A DNA stretch of 64,000 nt from positions 1,922,001 through 1,986,000 of the forward strand of contig NZ_CP082205.1 in NCBI RefSeq assembly GCF_019856455.1, written 5' to 3'. The stretch is from Streptococcus suis. Its GTDB lineage: Bacteria > Bacillota > Bacilli > Lactobacillales > Streptococcaceae. Positions 41,276-51,347 of this stretch are shown piece by piece. Position 1 is the stretch's first letter; every line of letters starts with the position of its first letter. The position numbers and the translations under genes are program-made. Under the pieces are notes generated by a model that did not search any database, had not been told where the DNA came from, and saw only the letters and a list, made by a program, of their open reading frames with translations.

Positions 41276-42075
41276 TATTTCTTCCTCTCTTTCGTCATCC
41301 ACATAATCAAGAGCATGGCCAAAATCAAGACCACACCAATGGTTGAACCCATTCCCCAGTTTTGCGTAGTAAGGAAATGTTGCTCGATGGCTGTACCCAA
41401 GGTAATCACTCGGTTACCACCAATCAAGCGGGTCAACATAAAGAGGCTCAAACTTGGAATGAAGACCGCCTGAACACCAGAGCGAACGCCATTCATGGAA
41501 AGAGGGAAAATAACTTTTGTAAAGGTCTGCCAAGGAGTTGCCCCCAAATCACGACTGGCATTGATTAGGTTTTTATCCAAATCATCCAAGGCGTTAAAGA
41601 TCGGCAAAATCATAAACGGAATCTCGATATAGGCTGCAACAGCAATAAAGGAGAAATCTGTGAAAAGAATTTGCTGAGCTCCTAGACCAATAAATTCTAG
41701 GAACTGGTTGATAGAGCCGTGTTGCCCAAAAATACCGATAAAGGCATAGGCTTTTAGCAAAAGATTGACCCAGGTTGGCAAGATAATAAGCATCAACCAG
41801 AGCTGTCTATGCTTGAGTTTGGTCAAGAAATAGGCTGTTGGGTAGGAAACCAAAAGCGTGACCAGAGTGATAATACCTGCGTAAAAAATGGAGTTAAAAC
41901 TCATTCGCAGATAGGTCATATTTGGCGAGTTAAAATAGGTCTGATAATTGGCCAAAGTGAAATTGCCATGAATATCAAAGAAAGATTTGAAGATAATCAA
42001 GGCAACTGGAGCAAGTACAAAGAGAAAGATCCATAGGGCATAGGGAATTGCAAAAAGCCTAGAGGTTTTCTTCAT
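41275..42075 (-). CDS. potB: Polyamine ABC transporter permease PotB
   Basis: 266 residues, six membrane segments and EAA loop [20 protein letters not shown] near 180. ATG 42075 is preferred because GGAGG lies seven bases ahead, inside the end of potA (17-base overlap). Confidence 0.95.
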   Translation of the reverse strand: MKKTSRLFAIPYALWIFLFVLAPVALIIFKSFFDIHGNFTLANYQTYFNSPNMTYLRMSFNSIFYAGIITLVTLLVSYPTAYFLTKLKHRQLWLMLIILPTWVNLLLKAYAFIGIFGQHGSINQFLEFIGLGAQQILFTDFSFIAVAAYIEIPFMILPIFNALDDLDKNLINASRDLGATPWQTFTKVIFPLSMNGVRSGVQAVFIPSLSLFMLTRLIGGNRVITLGTAIEQHFLTTQNWGMGSTIGVVLILAMLLIMWMTKERKK

Positions 42076-43213
42076 TGCGTTCCTCCTCAATGGCGTTAAT
42101 CAAGCCATCTTCTACTTCTTCCACTTCCACATATTCTTCGATACGGGCATCGAATTCTTCCTCTGTTTCATTAAGACGCATGATATGGATATCTTCTGGC
42201 TCAAAACTTAGTCCAATCACTTCTCCGACAATAGCCTTACGAGTTGAGTGAATCATCCACTCATTACCGAGGTCGTCATAGGCGATGATTTCATAGTGAA
42301 CCCCTCGGAAAAGCTGAGTATCCACTTTTACCTGCAATTTGCCTTCCTCAGGTAGGGTAATCTGCAAATCTTCTGGACGGATAACAACTTCAACTTCTTC
42401 GTTTGGTCGCATACCACCATCGACAGCTTCAAAGCGTTTGCCGTTAAACTCAACCAGATAGTCTTCTATCATGCGACCTGGAAGGATATTGGATTCACCG
42501 ATGAAGGTCGCAACAAAATGGTTGATTGGCTCGTCGTAAATGTCCACTGGCGTCCCAGACTGAACAATTTCACCTTCATTCATGACAAAAATCCAGTCAC
42601 TCATGGCCAGAGCTTCTTCTTGGTCATGGGTAACGAAGACAAAGGTAATTCCAAGACGTTGTTGCAATTCACGCAGTTCGTACTGCATTTCTGTACGGAG
42701 TTTCAAGTCCAGGGCAGAAAGTGGTTCATCTAGCAAGACAACGCGAGGCTGGTTGATAATCGCACGTGCAATAGCAACCCGCTGGCGTTGACCACCAGAT
42801 AATTTCTGAATGGAACGATTTTCATAACCAGAAAGTCGGACCATTTGTAAGGCTTCTGTCACACGGCGTTCGATTTCAGCCTTGTCAACCTTGCGTAATT
42901 TAAGAGGAAAAGCCACATTTTCAAAGACAGTCATATGTGGGAAAAGGGCATAGGACTGGAAAACAGTATGGACATCCCGTTTATTAGTCGGAACATCATT
43001 AATCCGTTGACCGTCCAAATAAATATCACCTGAACTCGCATCCAATAAACCAGCAATAATGTTCAAAATCGTTGATTTACCTGAACCAGAAGCTCCTAAA
43101 AGGGTATAAAATTTCCCCTCTTCCAATTCAAAACTAATATCCTTTAATACAGTTGTTCCACTGTCTTCAAATACTTTTGAAACGTTCTTAAATTCAATAA
43201 TTGGCTTTTTCAA
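42059..43213 (-). CDS. potA: Polyamine ABC transporter ATPase PotA
   Basis: 384 residues. Walker [14 protein letters not shown] (near 38), signature [15 protein letters not shown] (near 137), Walker [13 protein letters not shown] (near 158), H-loop [10 protein letters not shown], then a TOBE regulatory domain and an acidic tail [20 protein letters not shown]. It powers PotBC. Confidence 0.96.
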   Translation of the reverse strand: MKKPIIEFKNVSKVFEDSGTTVLKDISFELEEGKFYTLLGASGSGKSTILNIIAGLLDASSGDIYLDGQRINDVPTNKRDVHTVFQSYALFPHMTVFENVAFPLKLRKVDKAEIERRVTEALQMVRLSGYENRSIQKLSGGQRQRVAIARAIINQPRVVLLDEPLSALDLKLRTEMQYELRELQQRLGITFVFVTHDQEEALAMSDWIFVMNEGEIVQSGTPVDIYDEPINHFVATFIGESNILPGRMIEDYLVEFNGKRFEAVDGGMRPNEEVEVVIRPEDLQITLPEEGKLQVKVDTQLFRGVHYEIIAYDDLGNEWMIHSTRKAIVGEVIGLSFEPEDIHIMRLNETEEEFDARIEEYVEVEEVEDGLINAIEEERNEENL

Positions 43214-43257
43214 TTCTCATAAATTCCTTCTTTTTTGTAAGAGCCTAATGGCTAGAG

Positions 43258-43363
43258 TTTAGTCTTTCAGTTTGCTTTTAGTACTAGGCAACGAGCTGCA
43301 GACAGTACTGAAGTACGGCAAAGCGAGTTAACGACGTAATAAAAGATAAACTGAAAGACTATG
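43258..43363. repeat. BOX-like element B
   Basis: Perfect 13-bp arms AGTCTTTCAGTTT and AAACTGAAAGACT; core ACAGTACTGAAGTACGGCAA. It starts one base after the murB stop and lies in the middle of the murB-pot operon. Confidence 0.75.
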
Positions 43364-44269
43364 CTATGTATCAGATGGGTCGCCGATAATACGCACCTCT
43401 CTCTCCAGAGTAATTCCTGAAGATTTTTCGACAACTTCAATTACATGGGCAATCAGATTTTCATAATCCTTTGCTGTACCATTGTCGACATTGACCATAA
43501 AACCTGCGTGTTTTTCAGATACTTCAACACCACCAATTCGATAACCTTTCAAACCAGCTTCCATAATCAACTGTCCTGCGAAGTGACCAAGTGGACGTTT
43601 GAAGACTGAACCACAAGATGGATATTCCAAAGGTTGCTTGAGCTCGCGTAAATGTGTCAAACGAGCCATTTCTTGTTGAATAACCGTATGATTTCCTGGC
43701 TTGAGGGCAAATTTAGCAGACAAAACAATCGCACCGTTTTCCTGCAAAATAGAAGAACGGTAGCCAAATCGCAACTCGCGATTGTCCAACGTTTCGACAT
43801 AACCTGCTGGAGTCAAAATCTGCGCTGAAACTAGAATGTGTGCTACTTCACCTCCGTAAGCACCTGCATTCATATAGACAGCACCACCAATGCTTCCCGG
43901 AATACCACAAGCAAATTCAAATCCTGATAAAGAATGAAAAAGTGCGACTTTTGTTGTTTCAATCAGATTGGCACCTGCTTCTGCTTCAATGGTGTATCCT
44001 GATACAGTAACGGAGTTAAGTTTATCCATACGGATAACAAAACCACGAATACCGCCATCTCGGACAATGATATTACTTGAATTTCCTAATACTTGCCATG
44101 GAATACCTTCGCGTTTAGCAAATTCGACTATACGAACAATCTCGTAACGATTCCGCGGAAAAGCTAGATAATCAACAGCTCCTCCTACTTTTGTATAGGT
44201 ATATTCTTTTAAAGGCTCATCGAATCGAATATCGATGCCTTCTAATTCAAGCCTAATTTTATCTTTCAT
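43364..44269 (-). CDS. murB: UDP-N-acetylenolpyruvoylglucosamine reductase
   Basis: FAD enzyme of peptidoglycan precursor synthesis, 301 residues. [15 protein letters not shown] and [14 protein letters not shown] bind [20 protein letters not shown] is the core; catalytic Ser in [12 protein letters not shown] near 232 and Glu near the C-terminus. It leads the murB-potABCD operon usual in streptococci. The promoter is TATAAT with TG ahead (44305-44310). Confidence 0.96.
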   Translation of the reverse strand: MKDKIRLELEGIDIRFDEPLKEYTYTKVGGAVDYLAFPRNRYEIVRIVEFAKREGIPWQVLGNSSNIIVRDGGIRGFVIRMDKLNSVTVSGYTIEAEAGANLIETTKVALFHSLSGFEFACGIPGSIGGAVYMNAGAYGGEVAHILVSAQILTPAGYVETLDNRELRFGYRSSILQENGAIVLSAKFALKPGNHTVIQQEMARLTHLRELKQPLEYPSCGSVFKRPLGHFAGQLIMEAGLKGYRIGGVEVSEKHAGFMVNVDNGTAKDYENLIAHVIEVVEKSSGITLEREVRIIGDPSDT

Positions 44270-44414
44270 AACCTTCTCATTTCAATTTAAGATATACAGG
44301 ATTTATTATACCAAAAATTACAGGAGAAAACGAATAAAATTCAACAAAAATACTTTCACAAGCCAAATTAATTTGCCCCAATATTTTGAAATGGAGAATG
44401 GAATGCACCAAAAA

Positions 44415-44640
44415 CATACTAAGATTAGTAGTGAGGAAATCTCCGACGGGAGAGAGTAGTCACTACTTTTTCTTTATGATAAAGTAGAGGTGTCTTGTTA
44501 AGTCGAGAACTCTTTTGACGCTAGACGTCGCATCAAAAACTGGCAAGACACCTGTTTTAGAAAGAATGTTATCAAAGTATGTGGGACGCCAGACGTCGAG
44601 TATTGAAAATGACATCACTAAAACAAGGAATCATTCAAGA
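44415..44640 (+). ncRNA. Predicted bridge RNA of the IS110 element
   Basis: Ahead of the transposase are, in order: a hairpin AGTAGTGA..TCACTACT (44428-44469); a long stem AGGTGTCTTG/CAAGACACCT (44488-44553) enclosing an internal loop and the small hairpin GACG-CTAGA-CGTC (44518-44530); then GTTTTAG/CTAAAAC (44553-44624) enclosing a second internal loop and GACG-CCAGA-CGTC (44586-44598). Two loops capped by the same small hairpin is the shape of the target- and donor-binding loops of IS621-type bridge RNA. Confidence 0.75.
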
Positions 44641-44655
44641 CAAAGAGGTAATATC

Positions 44656-45858
44656 ATGCGTGCAGTTTTTGGGATTGATGTGAGTAAGGCAAGTTCAGAA
44701 GTGGCCATTCTAGTCAATGGTGAGAAAGTTCATGGCTATACCATGTCCAATGACGCCATCGGCTTTGCTCGGCTACTTGGCGATTTGAAAACCGTCCATA
44801 AGCCAGAAATCATCTTTGAAGCAACAGGTGTCTATTCTCGTCGTCTCCAAGCTTTTCTGGATGAACATGGCTACGCTTATACACGGCTTAATCCCTTAGA
44901 AGCTAAGAAGCAACTGGATAGCTTGCGTGTGCGGAAAACAGATCAAATTGACGCCGAAAAACTGGCTCAATCTCAATTTGTGCTGAATCGTAAACCCACT
45001 TATGTCCAAGAAGAAGTCTATCAAGAACTGCGAGATTTAAGTCGCTTCTATCAGAACTTAACTGAGGACATCGTTCGAGCTAAAAACCGTCTGCACAAGG
45101 TCTTGCAAGTCACGTTTCCAGAGATAGAGACTGTCTTATCAAAGCCAACTGGGGAACAATACTGGAACTTAGTTACTGCGTTTCCTTGCAAGGACTTCGT
45201 GCTTGATTTAAGCAAGGACAAACTCTTAGAGAGCATTCGTCAGTCCACCTCAAAACGTATTTCGGACAAGCGTGTGGCGTATTTAGCTGAGAAGCTGATA
45301 GCACTAGCTAATCAATCTTATTGTGCCGTCAAGAAAACCTCTCCAATGCTGGAAGAGGTTCGTTACTATGCAAAAGAATTGCTTAGACTTTCTGAACAGA
45401 GACAAACTGTTCTAGACCAAATGGTGGAACTAGCTCAGCCATTACCTGAATATGACATTCTGCTCTCTATTCCTGGAATAGCTGAGACTACTGCAACAAG
45501 TATTATTGGTGAACTGGGAGATATTCGCCGTTTTCAGTCTGCCAATCAAATCAATGCCTTTATCGGTATTGATCTGAGACACTATGAATCTGGCAACTTC
45601 CTCGCTAAGGAACACATTACCAAGCGTGGCAATCCCTACGCTAGAAAGATTCTGTTCAAATGTATCCACAATATCGCTTCAGCCAGTCATACCAATCCTT
45701 GCCATATCGCAGACTTTTATGAGAAACGAAAAAGACAATCGCAAACGACTTCTACGAAGCCACACACGATTGCCTCCATACATCGTCTCATTCGGACAAT
45801 GTATTACCTCATTATGCATAACAAACTTTACGATTACGCTTCAACCCAAAATCGGTAA
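44656..45858 (+). CDS. IS110-family transposase (recombinase)
   Basis: 400 residues from ATG 44656, with AGAGG nine bases ahead; the frame further upstream runs through the structured RNA and is not coding. DEDD domain: VFGIDVSKASSEVAIL, IIFEATGVYSRRL, RKTDQIDAEKLAQSQF. Tnp_20 domain: LLSIPGIAETTATSIIGELG, NAFIGIDLRHYESGNF and KRGNPYARKILFKCI. Complete frame. It belongs to a different subgroup from the 35.8-kb copy; its long 5' non-coding stretch matches the IS110 group proper. Confidence 0.93.
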   Translation: MRAVFGIDVSKASSEVAILVNGEKVHGYTMSNDAIGFARLLGDLKTVHKPEIIFEATGVYSRRLQAFLDEHGYAYTRLNPLEAKKQLDSLRVRKTDQIDAEKLAQSQFVLNRKPTYVQEEVYQELRDLSRFYQNLTEDIVRAKNRLHKVLQVTFPEIETVLSKPTGEQYWNLVTAFPCKDFVLDLSKDKLLESIRQSTSKRISDKRVAYLAEKLIALANQSYCAVKKTSPMLEEVRYYAKELLRLSEQRQTVLDQMVELAQPLPEYDILLSIPGIAETTATSIIGELGDIRRFQSANQINAFIGIDLRHYESGNFLAKEHITKRGNPYARKILFKCIHNIASASHTNPCHIADFYEKRKRQSQTTSTKPHTIASIHRLIRTMYYLIMHNKLYDYASTQNR

Positions 45859-46038
45859 GATTGTTTATGCTATATTATTGTAACACCTTATCAAAAATTT
45901 TCAACATAAGGTGTTCATTTCGTGTACTCTTTTTTACACGAAACTTTAGTCCAAAAGAAAACAATTTCCTTATTTTGACTATTGAACTTAACATATTTTT
46001 CATCAAATACCTTGATAGGCTTGACAAATGGTAGAAAA
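45859..46038. other. 3' non-coding end of the IS110 element
   Basis: Two hairpins: AACACCTTAT..ATAAGGTGTT (45881-45915) and TTCGTGTA..TACACGAA (about 45918-45942). The exact right boundary of the IS could not be fixed. Confidence 0.45.
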
Positions 46039-46080
46039 GGAGTTCCCTTCCTACCGCATATAGTAGCGATGGCGAACTCC
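46031..46080 (-). terminator. thrB terminator
   Basis: GGAGTTC..GAACTCC with a long internal arm, followed on the minus strand by TTTTCTACC. Confidence 0.75.
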
Positions 46081-46126
46081 AATAAAATAAACATGTTTAG
46101 TTTTGCAAATGATAGATTCTCACTAT

Positions 46127-46987
46127 CTATACAATAGCAATCCCTTTGGTATCAACTTGAAGGCGGTGGACAGTTCCGTCTAGATTTAGTTCCTCTAATG
46201 CTAGAACAATAGCGTCCTCCCTATCTTTGGGCGCTAATACCATCACTGTTGGACCGGCACCTGATAAGTAGGTTGCATAGGCTCCCAACTCCTGTGCAGT
46301 TTGCTTGATTGGACAAAACTCCTTAACAAGTAGCTGACGAAACGGTTCATGGAACATGTCTGACTGAATTGCTTTCCCAGCTTTTTCAAGATCACCTGCC
46401 ATCAAACTGGCAACAGCAACGTTTGCAATGGCACTAGCAGCCACTGCTTTCTTGTACCCCATCTGAGAAGGCAGTACACCTCGGCTTTCAACCGTACGCA
46501 ATGGGTAGTTTGGAATAAAGGCAACAAAACTTGCTTCTGGGAATTCTGTTACAACTGCCTGTACTCTCTTATTAACATAGCTAGAGATGACTAAATTACC
46601 AAAAATCGCTGGGGCTACATTATCAGGATGTCCTTCAATTTCTGTAGCTTTGAGCAATTTTTCATCCGCTGTCATATTCAAACCTGCTAATTGATTAGCC
46701 AATTCGATACCAGCTACGATAACGGAACTGGATGAACCCAAACCACGTGCCAAGGGAATATCACTAATCATTCTGATACGATGCGGCTGCAATCCTTTTT
46801 CAATCTTTAAAGCTGTCTTGATCAAAAGATTGTTCTTGTCTGATGGAACATGTTCAAGATTGTGCTCAATCACCCATTCATCAGTCTCTTCAAATACTTC
46901 AATCGTTAGATATTTCGAAAGGGCAACACCTACTGAATCAAATCCTGGACCGATATTAGCTGAAGTTGCTGGAATAATAATTTTCAT
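46127..46987 (-). CDS. thrB: Homoserine kinase
   Basis: GHMP kinase that phosphorylates homoserine on the way to threonine. 286 residues. [21 protein letters not shown] at the start, ATP loop [20 protein letters not shown] near 85, and [14 protein letters not shown] near 240. It follows hom by three bases. Confidence 0.95.
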   Translation of the reverse strand: MKIIIPATSANIGPGFDSVGVALSKYLTIEVFEETDEWVIEHNLEHVPSDKNNLLIKTALKIEKGLQPHRIRMISDIPLARGLGSSSSVIVAGIELANQLAGLNMTADEKLLKATEIEGHPDNVAPAIFGNLVISSYVNKRVQAVVTEFPEASFVAFIPNYPLRTVESRGVLPSQMGYKKAVAASAIANVAVASLMAGDLEKAGKAIQSDMFHEPFRQLLVKEFCPIKQTAQELGAYATYLSGAGPTVMVLAPKDREDAIVLALEELNLDGTVHRLQVDTKGIAIV

Positions 46988-46990
46988 TGC

Positions 46991-48277
46991 TTATTCTCCC
47001 AGTACTTTAAAGGTATTTAAGACAGTAAAGTCTGTTTCTTTACTCAATTTGTCTGTTACATTTTCCAACTGAGTCTTACTCATTTCATGGGTCACAATCA
47101 CTAGGCGGGCTGTTTCTCCATCTGCAGCTTGTTGCAGAATTTGCTTGAAGGAAATTTCTTCAGAATTGAAGATTTCTGCTAAACGAAGCATTTTTCCATT
47201 TTTATCAGGCGCATCAATTGAGAAATAATATTCGCTTTTCACATCGCTTGGGGCTGCCAATTGAAGTGGGCGACTGTATTCATTGAAGGCTTTGCCGATA
47301 GTATTGTCTTTCAAGCGACGAACGATACGAATAATGTCAGCCATAACACTTGTTGCAGTCGGTTTTTGCCCAGCACCCGGTCCATAGTACATAGACTGGC
47401 CGATGCCGATAGATTCGACAAATACAGCATTCATCACACCATTCACGCTTGCAAGTGGATGATTTTTCGGTAGGAAGGTTGGAGATACTTCGGCAGCAAT
47501 ACCAGAGGTAGTTTCTTGAATATCACCCACAAGTTTGATGACATAGCCCAACTCTTGTGCCACTGCTACATCTTCTGGCGTGATATTTGAGATACCCTTG
47601 TGAGCCACGTGTTCAAAATCAACTGTCATCCCGAAAGCAAATTGACTGAGGATAACAGCCTTGTAAGCCGCATCAATCCCCTCAACGTCATTTGTTGGGT
47701 CAGATTCTGCATAGCCAAGTTCCTGTGCTGTTTGAAGAGCTTTTTCGTAAGTCCAGCCTTCATCAACCATCTTAGTCAACATGAAGTTTGAAGTACCATT
47801 CAATACACCGAGGATACGAGTCACCTTGTCAGCAGCCAATGAGTTAACCAAGGTACGCAAGATTGGAATACCACCTGCAACTGCAGCTTCATAATAAAGC
47901 GCAAGACCTTTCTCTTCAGCCAAGGCACGCAATTCGCTACCATGAACAGCAAGTAAATCCTTATTGGCTGTTACAATATGCTTACCTGCTTCCAAGGCGC
48001 GAGTGATAAATGTTTTTGCTGGCTCAATACGTCCCATCAGCTCAACTACAATAGCGATATCTTCGTCAGCCAAAATTTCATCAATATTTGTCACAAAATG
48101 ATAGTCATGACCTGCAGCCAAGAGACGGTCTTTTTCTGCTTCATCCTTGACCAAAACCTTAGCAACTTCAATACTATCATGCGCGGCTTTCTCTATTTTT
48201 TCCTGGTTTTCTTCTAATAAAAATGGCACACCACTCGCAACGGTTCCAAATCCTAATAATCCTATCTTAACTACCAT
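46991..48277 (-). CDS. hom: Homoserine dehydrogenase
   Basis: Reduces aspartate semialdehyde to homoserine. 428 residues. NAD(P) loop [27 protein letters not shown], catalytic region [16 protein letters not shown] and [12 protein letters not shown], and [17 protein letters not shown]-terminal ACT domain for feedback by threonine ([20 protein letters not shown]). AAGGAG precedes the ATG. First gene of hom-thrB. Confidence 0.95.
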   Translation of the reverse strand: MVVKIGLLGFGTVASGVPFLLEENQEKIEKAAHDSIEVAKVLVKDEAEKDRLLAAGHDYHFVTNIDEILADEDIAIVVELMGRIEPAKTFITRALEAGKHIVTANKDLLAVHGSELRALAEEKGLALYYEAAVAGGIPILRTLVNSLAADKVTRILGVLNGTSNFMLTKMVDEGWTYEKALQTAQELGYAESDPTNDVEGIDAAYKAVILSQFAFGMTVDFEHVAHKGISNITPEDVAVAQELGYVIKLVGDIQETTSGIAAEVSPTFLPKNHPLASVNGVMNAVFVESIGIGQSMYYGPGAGQKPTATSVMADIIRIVRRLKDNTIGKAFNEYSRPLQLAAPSDVKSEYYFSIDAPDKNGKMLRLAEIFNSEEISFKQILQQAADGETARLVIVTHEMSKTQLENVTDKLSKETDFTVLNTFKVLGE

Positions 48278-48381
48278 GTGCTCTCCTTAAAAATGTATTT
48301 CTCTCATTATAACAAATATTCTGACTATTTGGCAAAAAATTTGATATAATTGTTTTAATATATGATTATGGAGATAAGATA

Positions 48382-49305
48382 ATGAAACATTCAAGAAGAG
48401 CTCGTCGAAGCCGCACACAAAAGAAACAACTTGTGCCAATGCTACTTGGTATCGCATTATTAGTAGTGACTCTACTATCTATTTTTCTAATCTTTCTAAA
48501 ACAGCCTTCTAAGCAGCAAAATGATTCCAAAGCTTCAACGGTAGAGACAACAACCAGTTCGAGTGTTATGACTTCAGAAAGTAGTGAAGTACAAACAGAA
48601 ATCATTTGGGAACAACAAACTGCACCTATCAAACTTCCAATCCTCATGTATCATGCCATTCACGTAATGGCTCCTGAGGAAGAAGCTAATGCGAATCTTA
48701 TCGTAGATCCAACGACTTTCGAAAGTCATCTAAAAGCATTGCAAGATGCAGGTTACTATACTTTATCACCTGAAGAGGCTTATAAGGTATTGACAGAAAA
48801 TGTCCTTCCTGCTGGAAAAAAGGTTGTCTGGCTAACCTTTGACGATAGCCTCTGGGATTTTTATAGTTATGCCTACCCATTGCTTAAGCAATATCAAATG
48901 AAGGCAACCAACAATGTCATTACAGGGTTTACTGAATCTGGACAAGCAGGGCACCTTACTCTTGAACAAATCAAGGAAATGCAGACCGCAGGGCTCTCCT
49001 TCCAAGGGCATACCGTCAACCACCCTGATTTAGAGTATAGTTCTATCGAGGATCAAACAAATGAACTTACTTCCTCTAAGGCCTATCTTGACAGCCAATT
49101 AAATCAGGAAACCATCGCTATCGCCTACCCTGGTGGACGATACTCAGCAGATACAGTAGCCTTAACTGAACAAGCTGGCTATAAACTTGGTGTGACTACT
49201 AACAACGGCTTGGCTTCTGCTAGTGACGGATTACTGACTCTCAATCGTGTCCGCATCCTCCCAACCACTACCGCTGAGGGGCTATTATCCGAAATTTCCT
49301 ATTAA
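48382..49305 (+). CDS. Polysaccharide deacetylase-like (NodB) membrane-anchored protein
   Basis: 307 residues. Basic N-terminus, one membrane segment (residues 18-40), then a Ser/Thr-rich linker and an extracellular NodB domain: ILMYHAIHV, WLTFDDSLWDFY, GHTVNHPDL and IAYPGGRYS. The metal His pair and catalytic Asp are present, while the usual TFDDG reads TFDDS. Probably deacetylates a cell-wall or capsule sugar; the substrate is not readable. TATAAT at 48345-48350 and GGAG before the ATG give its own unit, divergent from hom. Confidence 0.88.
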   Translation: MKHSRRARRSRTQKKQLVPMLLGIALLVVTLLSIFLIFLKQPSKQQNDSKASTVETTTSSSVMTSESSEVQTEIIWEQQTAPIKLPILMYHAIHVMAPEEEANANLIVDPTTFESHLKALQDAGYYTLSPEEAYKVLTENVLPAGKKVVWLTFDDSLWDFYSYAYPLLKQYQMKATNNVITGFTESGQAGHLTLEQIKEMQTAGLSFQGHTVNHPDLEYSSIEDQTNELTSSKAYLDSQLNQETIAIAYPGGRYSADTVALTEQAGYKLGVTTNNGLASASDGLLTLNRVRILPTTTAEGLLSEISY

Positions 49306-49327
49306 TTTTTACAAACATGTATATGAG

Positions 49328-49362
49328 AAAACTCCCTGTCACTGACAAGGGAGTTCGTTTTA
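49328..49362 (+). terminator. Terminator of the deacetylase gene
   Basis: AACTCCCT..AGGGAGTT followed by CGTTTTA. Confidence 0.85.
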
Positions 49363-49364
49363 TG

Positions 49365-49574
49365 TATACTCAATGAAAATCAAAATCAGGCTAGCTCCAA
49401 AGGTTTGGGGAGCCTTTGGAGGTTGGAAATAGAGCGAACAAAGTTCGCTTCTCCAAGAGCAGATAGTCCCCCTACTGCTTTCGCGTCTTCAGGTAGTAGG
49501 CTGAAAAAATCCACAGGATCTTTTCACTCATCAAATCAAGTCAACAACGTCTGCTTTTGATTTTCGAAGAGTAT
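49365..49574. repeat. BOX-like element F, enlarged
   Basis: Ends TACTCAATGAAAATCAAAA and TTTTGATTTTCGAAGAGTAT are intact, but the inside is 210 bp and includes GCGAACAAAGTTCGC (49433-49447) and the TGAAAAAATCC..GGATCTTTTCA hairpin (49502-49527), which resembles the EIIA terminator repeat. Its right end encodes the C-terminus of the neighbouring ABC gene. Confidence 0.85.
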
Positions 49575-51339
49575 TAGATTGACTAAACTGACTTTGATAA
49601 AGATTATAATAGAAACCTTTGTCTGCCAAAAGACTTTCATGGTTACCTTGTTCGATAATCTGTCCATCTTTCAAGACCAAAATCTTATCAGCTTCCTGAA
49701 TGGTAGATAAGCGATGAGCGATGACAAAACTTGTCCGCCCTTTCATCAATCGTTTCATGGCTTTTTGAATCAATAGTTCCAAACGGGTATCAACTGAAGA
49801 AGTCGCTTCGTCAAGAATCAGAATAGCAGGATCTGCCAACAAGGCACGCGCAATGGTTAAAAGCTGTTTTTGTCCTTGGGAAATATTACTGGATTCCTGG
49901 TTCATTTCCATATTGTAGCCACCAGGCAGAGTACGGATAAAGTGATCAACGTTGGCAGCTTTAGCAGCTTCCACAATTTCCTCATCTGTCGCATTCAGAC
50001 GACCAAAACGCAGGTTTTCTTTGATGGTTCCTTCATAGAGCCAAGCATCTTGCAAGACCATACCAAATTGACTACGGTAGGATTGACGGGAAATATTTCG
50101 AATATCCTGACCATCCACTTTGATAGCACCTGATGTCACATCGTAGAAACGCATGAGCAAGTTGATAAGAGTAGTCTTACCTGCACCTGTTGGACCAACG
50201 ATGGCCACCATCTCACCGGGTTGAACATCCAGATTAAAGTTACGGATGAGCGGCTTGTCTTCTGAATAGCCAAATTCGACATTTTCGAAGCTGACTTGTC
50301 CTGTCAAACTTTCTGTCAACTCTAGTGCATTGGCGTCTTCTTCGTCAAACTCATCTAAGACTGAAAAGATGCGTTCAAGGGAGGATTTTGCAGACTGTAA
50401 CTGTGGTGCCAACTGGGTCAAGGTTTGGACTGGCTGAGAAATCTGCCAGACGTATTGGACGAAGGCCTGCATATTACCCACCGTCAATGTACCTGCAAGA
50501 ACTTTCAATCCAGATAGCAGGGCGACGACAACATAGGCGATATTTGAGAAGCCGTGAACTAGAGGCATGAGCAAATCAGACATGAAACTAGCCTTGAAAC
50601 TAACTTCCTGCAAATCTGCGGTAATCTGGCGAAACTCTTCTGTAGAAATTTCTTCACGGCCGTAGAGTTTGAGAACGTTAAAACCAGTCAGATTTTCTTG
50701 GACAAAGCCGTTCAAACGACCTAGTGCATCAGCCTGCTGCTTGAAATATGGCTGGGATTTGCCCATGACAAACTTGGAACCAAAATAGGTCGCTGGAACC
50801 AAGGTTACGACTACAAGTGCTAGGGATACATCCAACCAGAAACACATGAAAATGGCTAGAGAGAGGGTCAGAACGGCATTGACTAGCTGGAGAAAACTTT
50901 GTTGCAGGGCGTTTGAAACAGTCTCCACATCGCTTGTAAAACGCCCGAGTAAATCACCATACTGGTGCTTGTCAAAATAAGACACTGGAATCTTGTTAAT
51001 TTTGTGGCTCAAATCCTGACGTAGTTCCTTAGTTGCTCCCTGCACTGCCTTGGTCATAAAATAGTTAGAACCGTAGGCACCGATTTCATATAGAAGGGCA
51101 CGAAGGGCATAGATGGCAAGCATGATGGCAATGTAGGCATAGTTAATCTGCGCTCCTTCTACTCCATTAGCAATATCCAACAGATTCTTGGTCAATTCTG
51201 TAATGATAAGTCCCAGTACAAAGGGTTCTAAGGCATTCATAACTGCGCTAATGGTCTTTAGAAAAACGGCTAAAAATACAGAAGATTGGTAACGACGCAA
51301 ATAGTCCCAAACACGGGTAAATACTGATCTATTCTTCAT
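49531..51339 (-). CDS. Heterodimeric ABC exporter, subunit with catalytic Glu
   Basis: 602 residues: six membrane helices (1-320) then an ATPase. Walker A VGPTGAGKTTLIN, Walker B ILILDEATSSVD with the catalytic Glu and H-loop FVIAHRLSTI are normal, but the signature reads NISQGQKQ instead of LSGGQ. With the upstream partner this gives one working and one degenerate ATP site, as in LmrCD/BmrCD-type drug exporters. The last 13 residues (from TLRKSKADVV) and the stop are encoded by a BOX-like element. Substrate unknown. Confidence 0.9.
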   Translation of the reverse strand: MKNRSVFTRVWDYLRRYQSSVFLAVFLKTISAVMNALEPFVLGLIITELTKNLLDIANGVEGAQINYAYIAIMLAIYALRALLYEIGAYGSNYFMTKAVQGATKELRQDLSHKINKIPVSYFDKHQYGDLLGRFTSDVETVSNALQQSFLQLVNAVLTLSLAIFMCFWLDVSLALVVVTLVPATYFGSKFVMGKSQPYFKQQADALGRLNGFVQENLTGFNVLKLYGREEISTEEFRQITADLQEVSFKASFMSDLLMPLVHGFSNIAYVVVALLSGLKVLAGTLTVGNMQAFVQYVWQISQPVQTLTQLAPQLQSAKSSLERIFSVLDEFDEEDANALELTESLTGQVSFENVEFGYSEDKPLIRNFNLDVQPGEMVAIVGPTGAGKTTLINLLMRFYDVTSGAIKVDGQDIRNISRQSYRSQFGMVLQDAWLYEGTIKENLRFGRLNATDEEIVEAAKAANVDHFIRTLPGGYNMEMNQESSNISQGQKQLLTIARALLADPAILILDEATSSVDTRLELLIQKAMKRLMKGRTSFVIAHRLSTIQEADKILVLKDGQIIEQGNHESLLADKGFYYNLYQSQFSQSNTLRKSKADVVDLI

Positions 51340-51347
51340 AATTCCTC

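Noticed and set aside
43258..43363. murB-potA hairpin as an intrinsic terminator.
   Set aside because: There is no U-run next to the stem, and the element has the BOX-like core; operon read-through is expected.
44515..44655. 47-residue N-terminal extension of the 44.7-kb IS110 transposase.
   Set aside because: The family begins at MRAVFGIDVSK, and the extra DNA forms the paired loops of the predicted bridge RNA.
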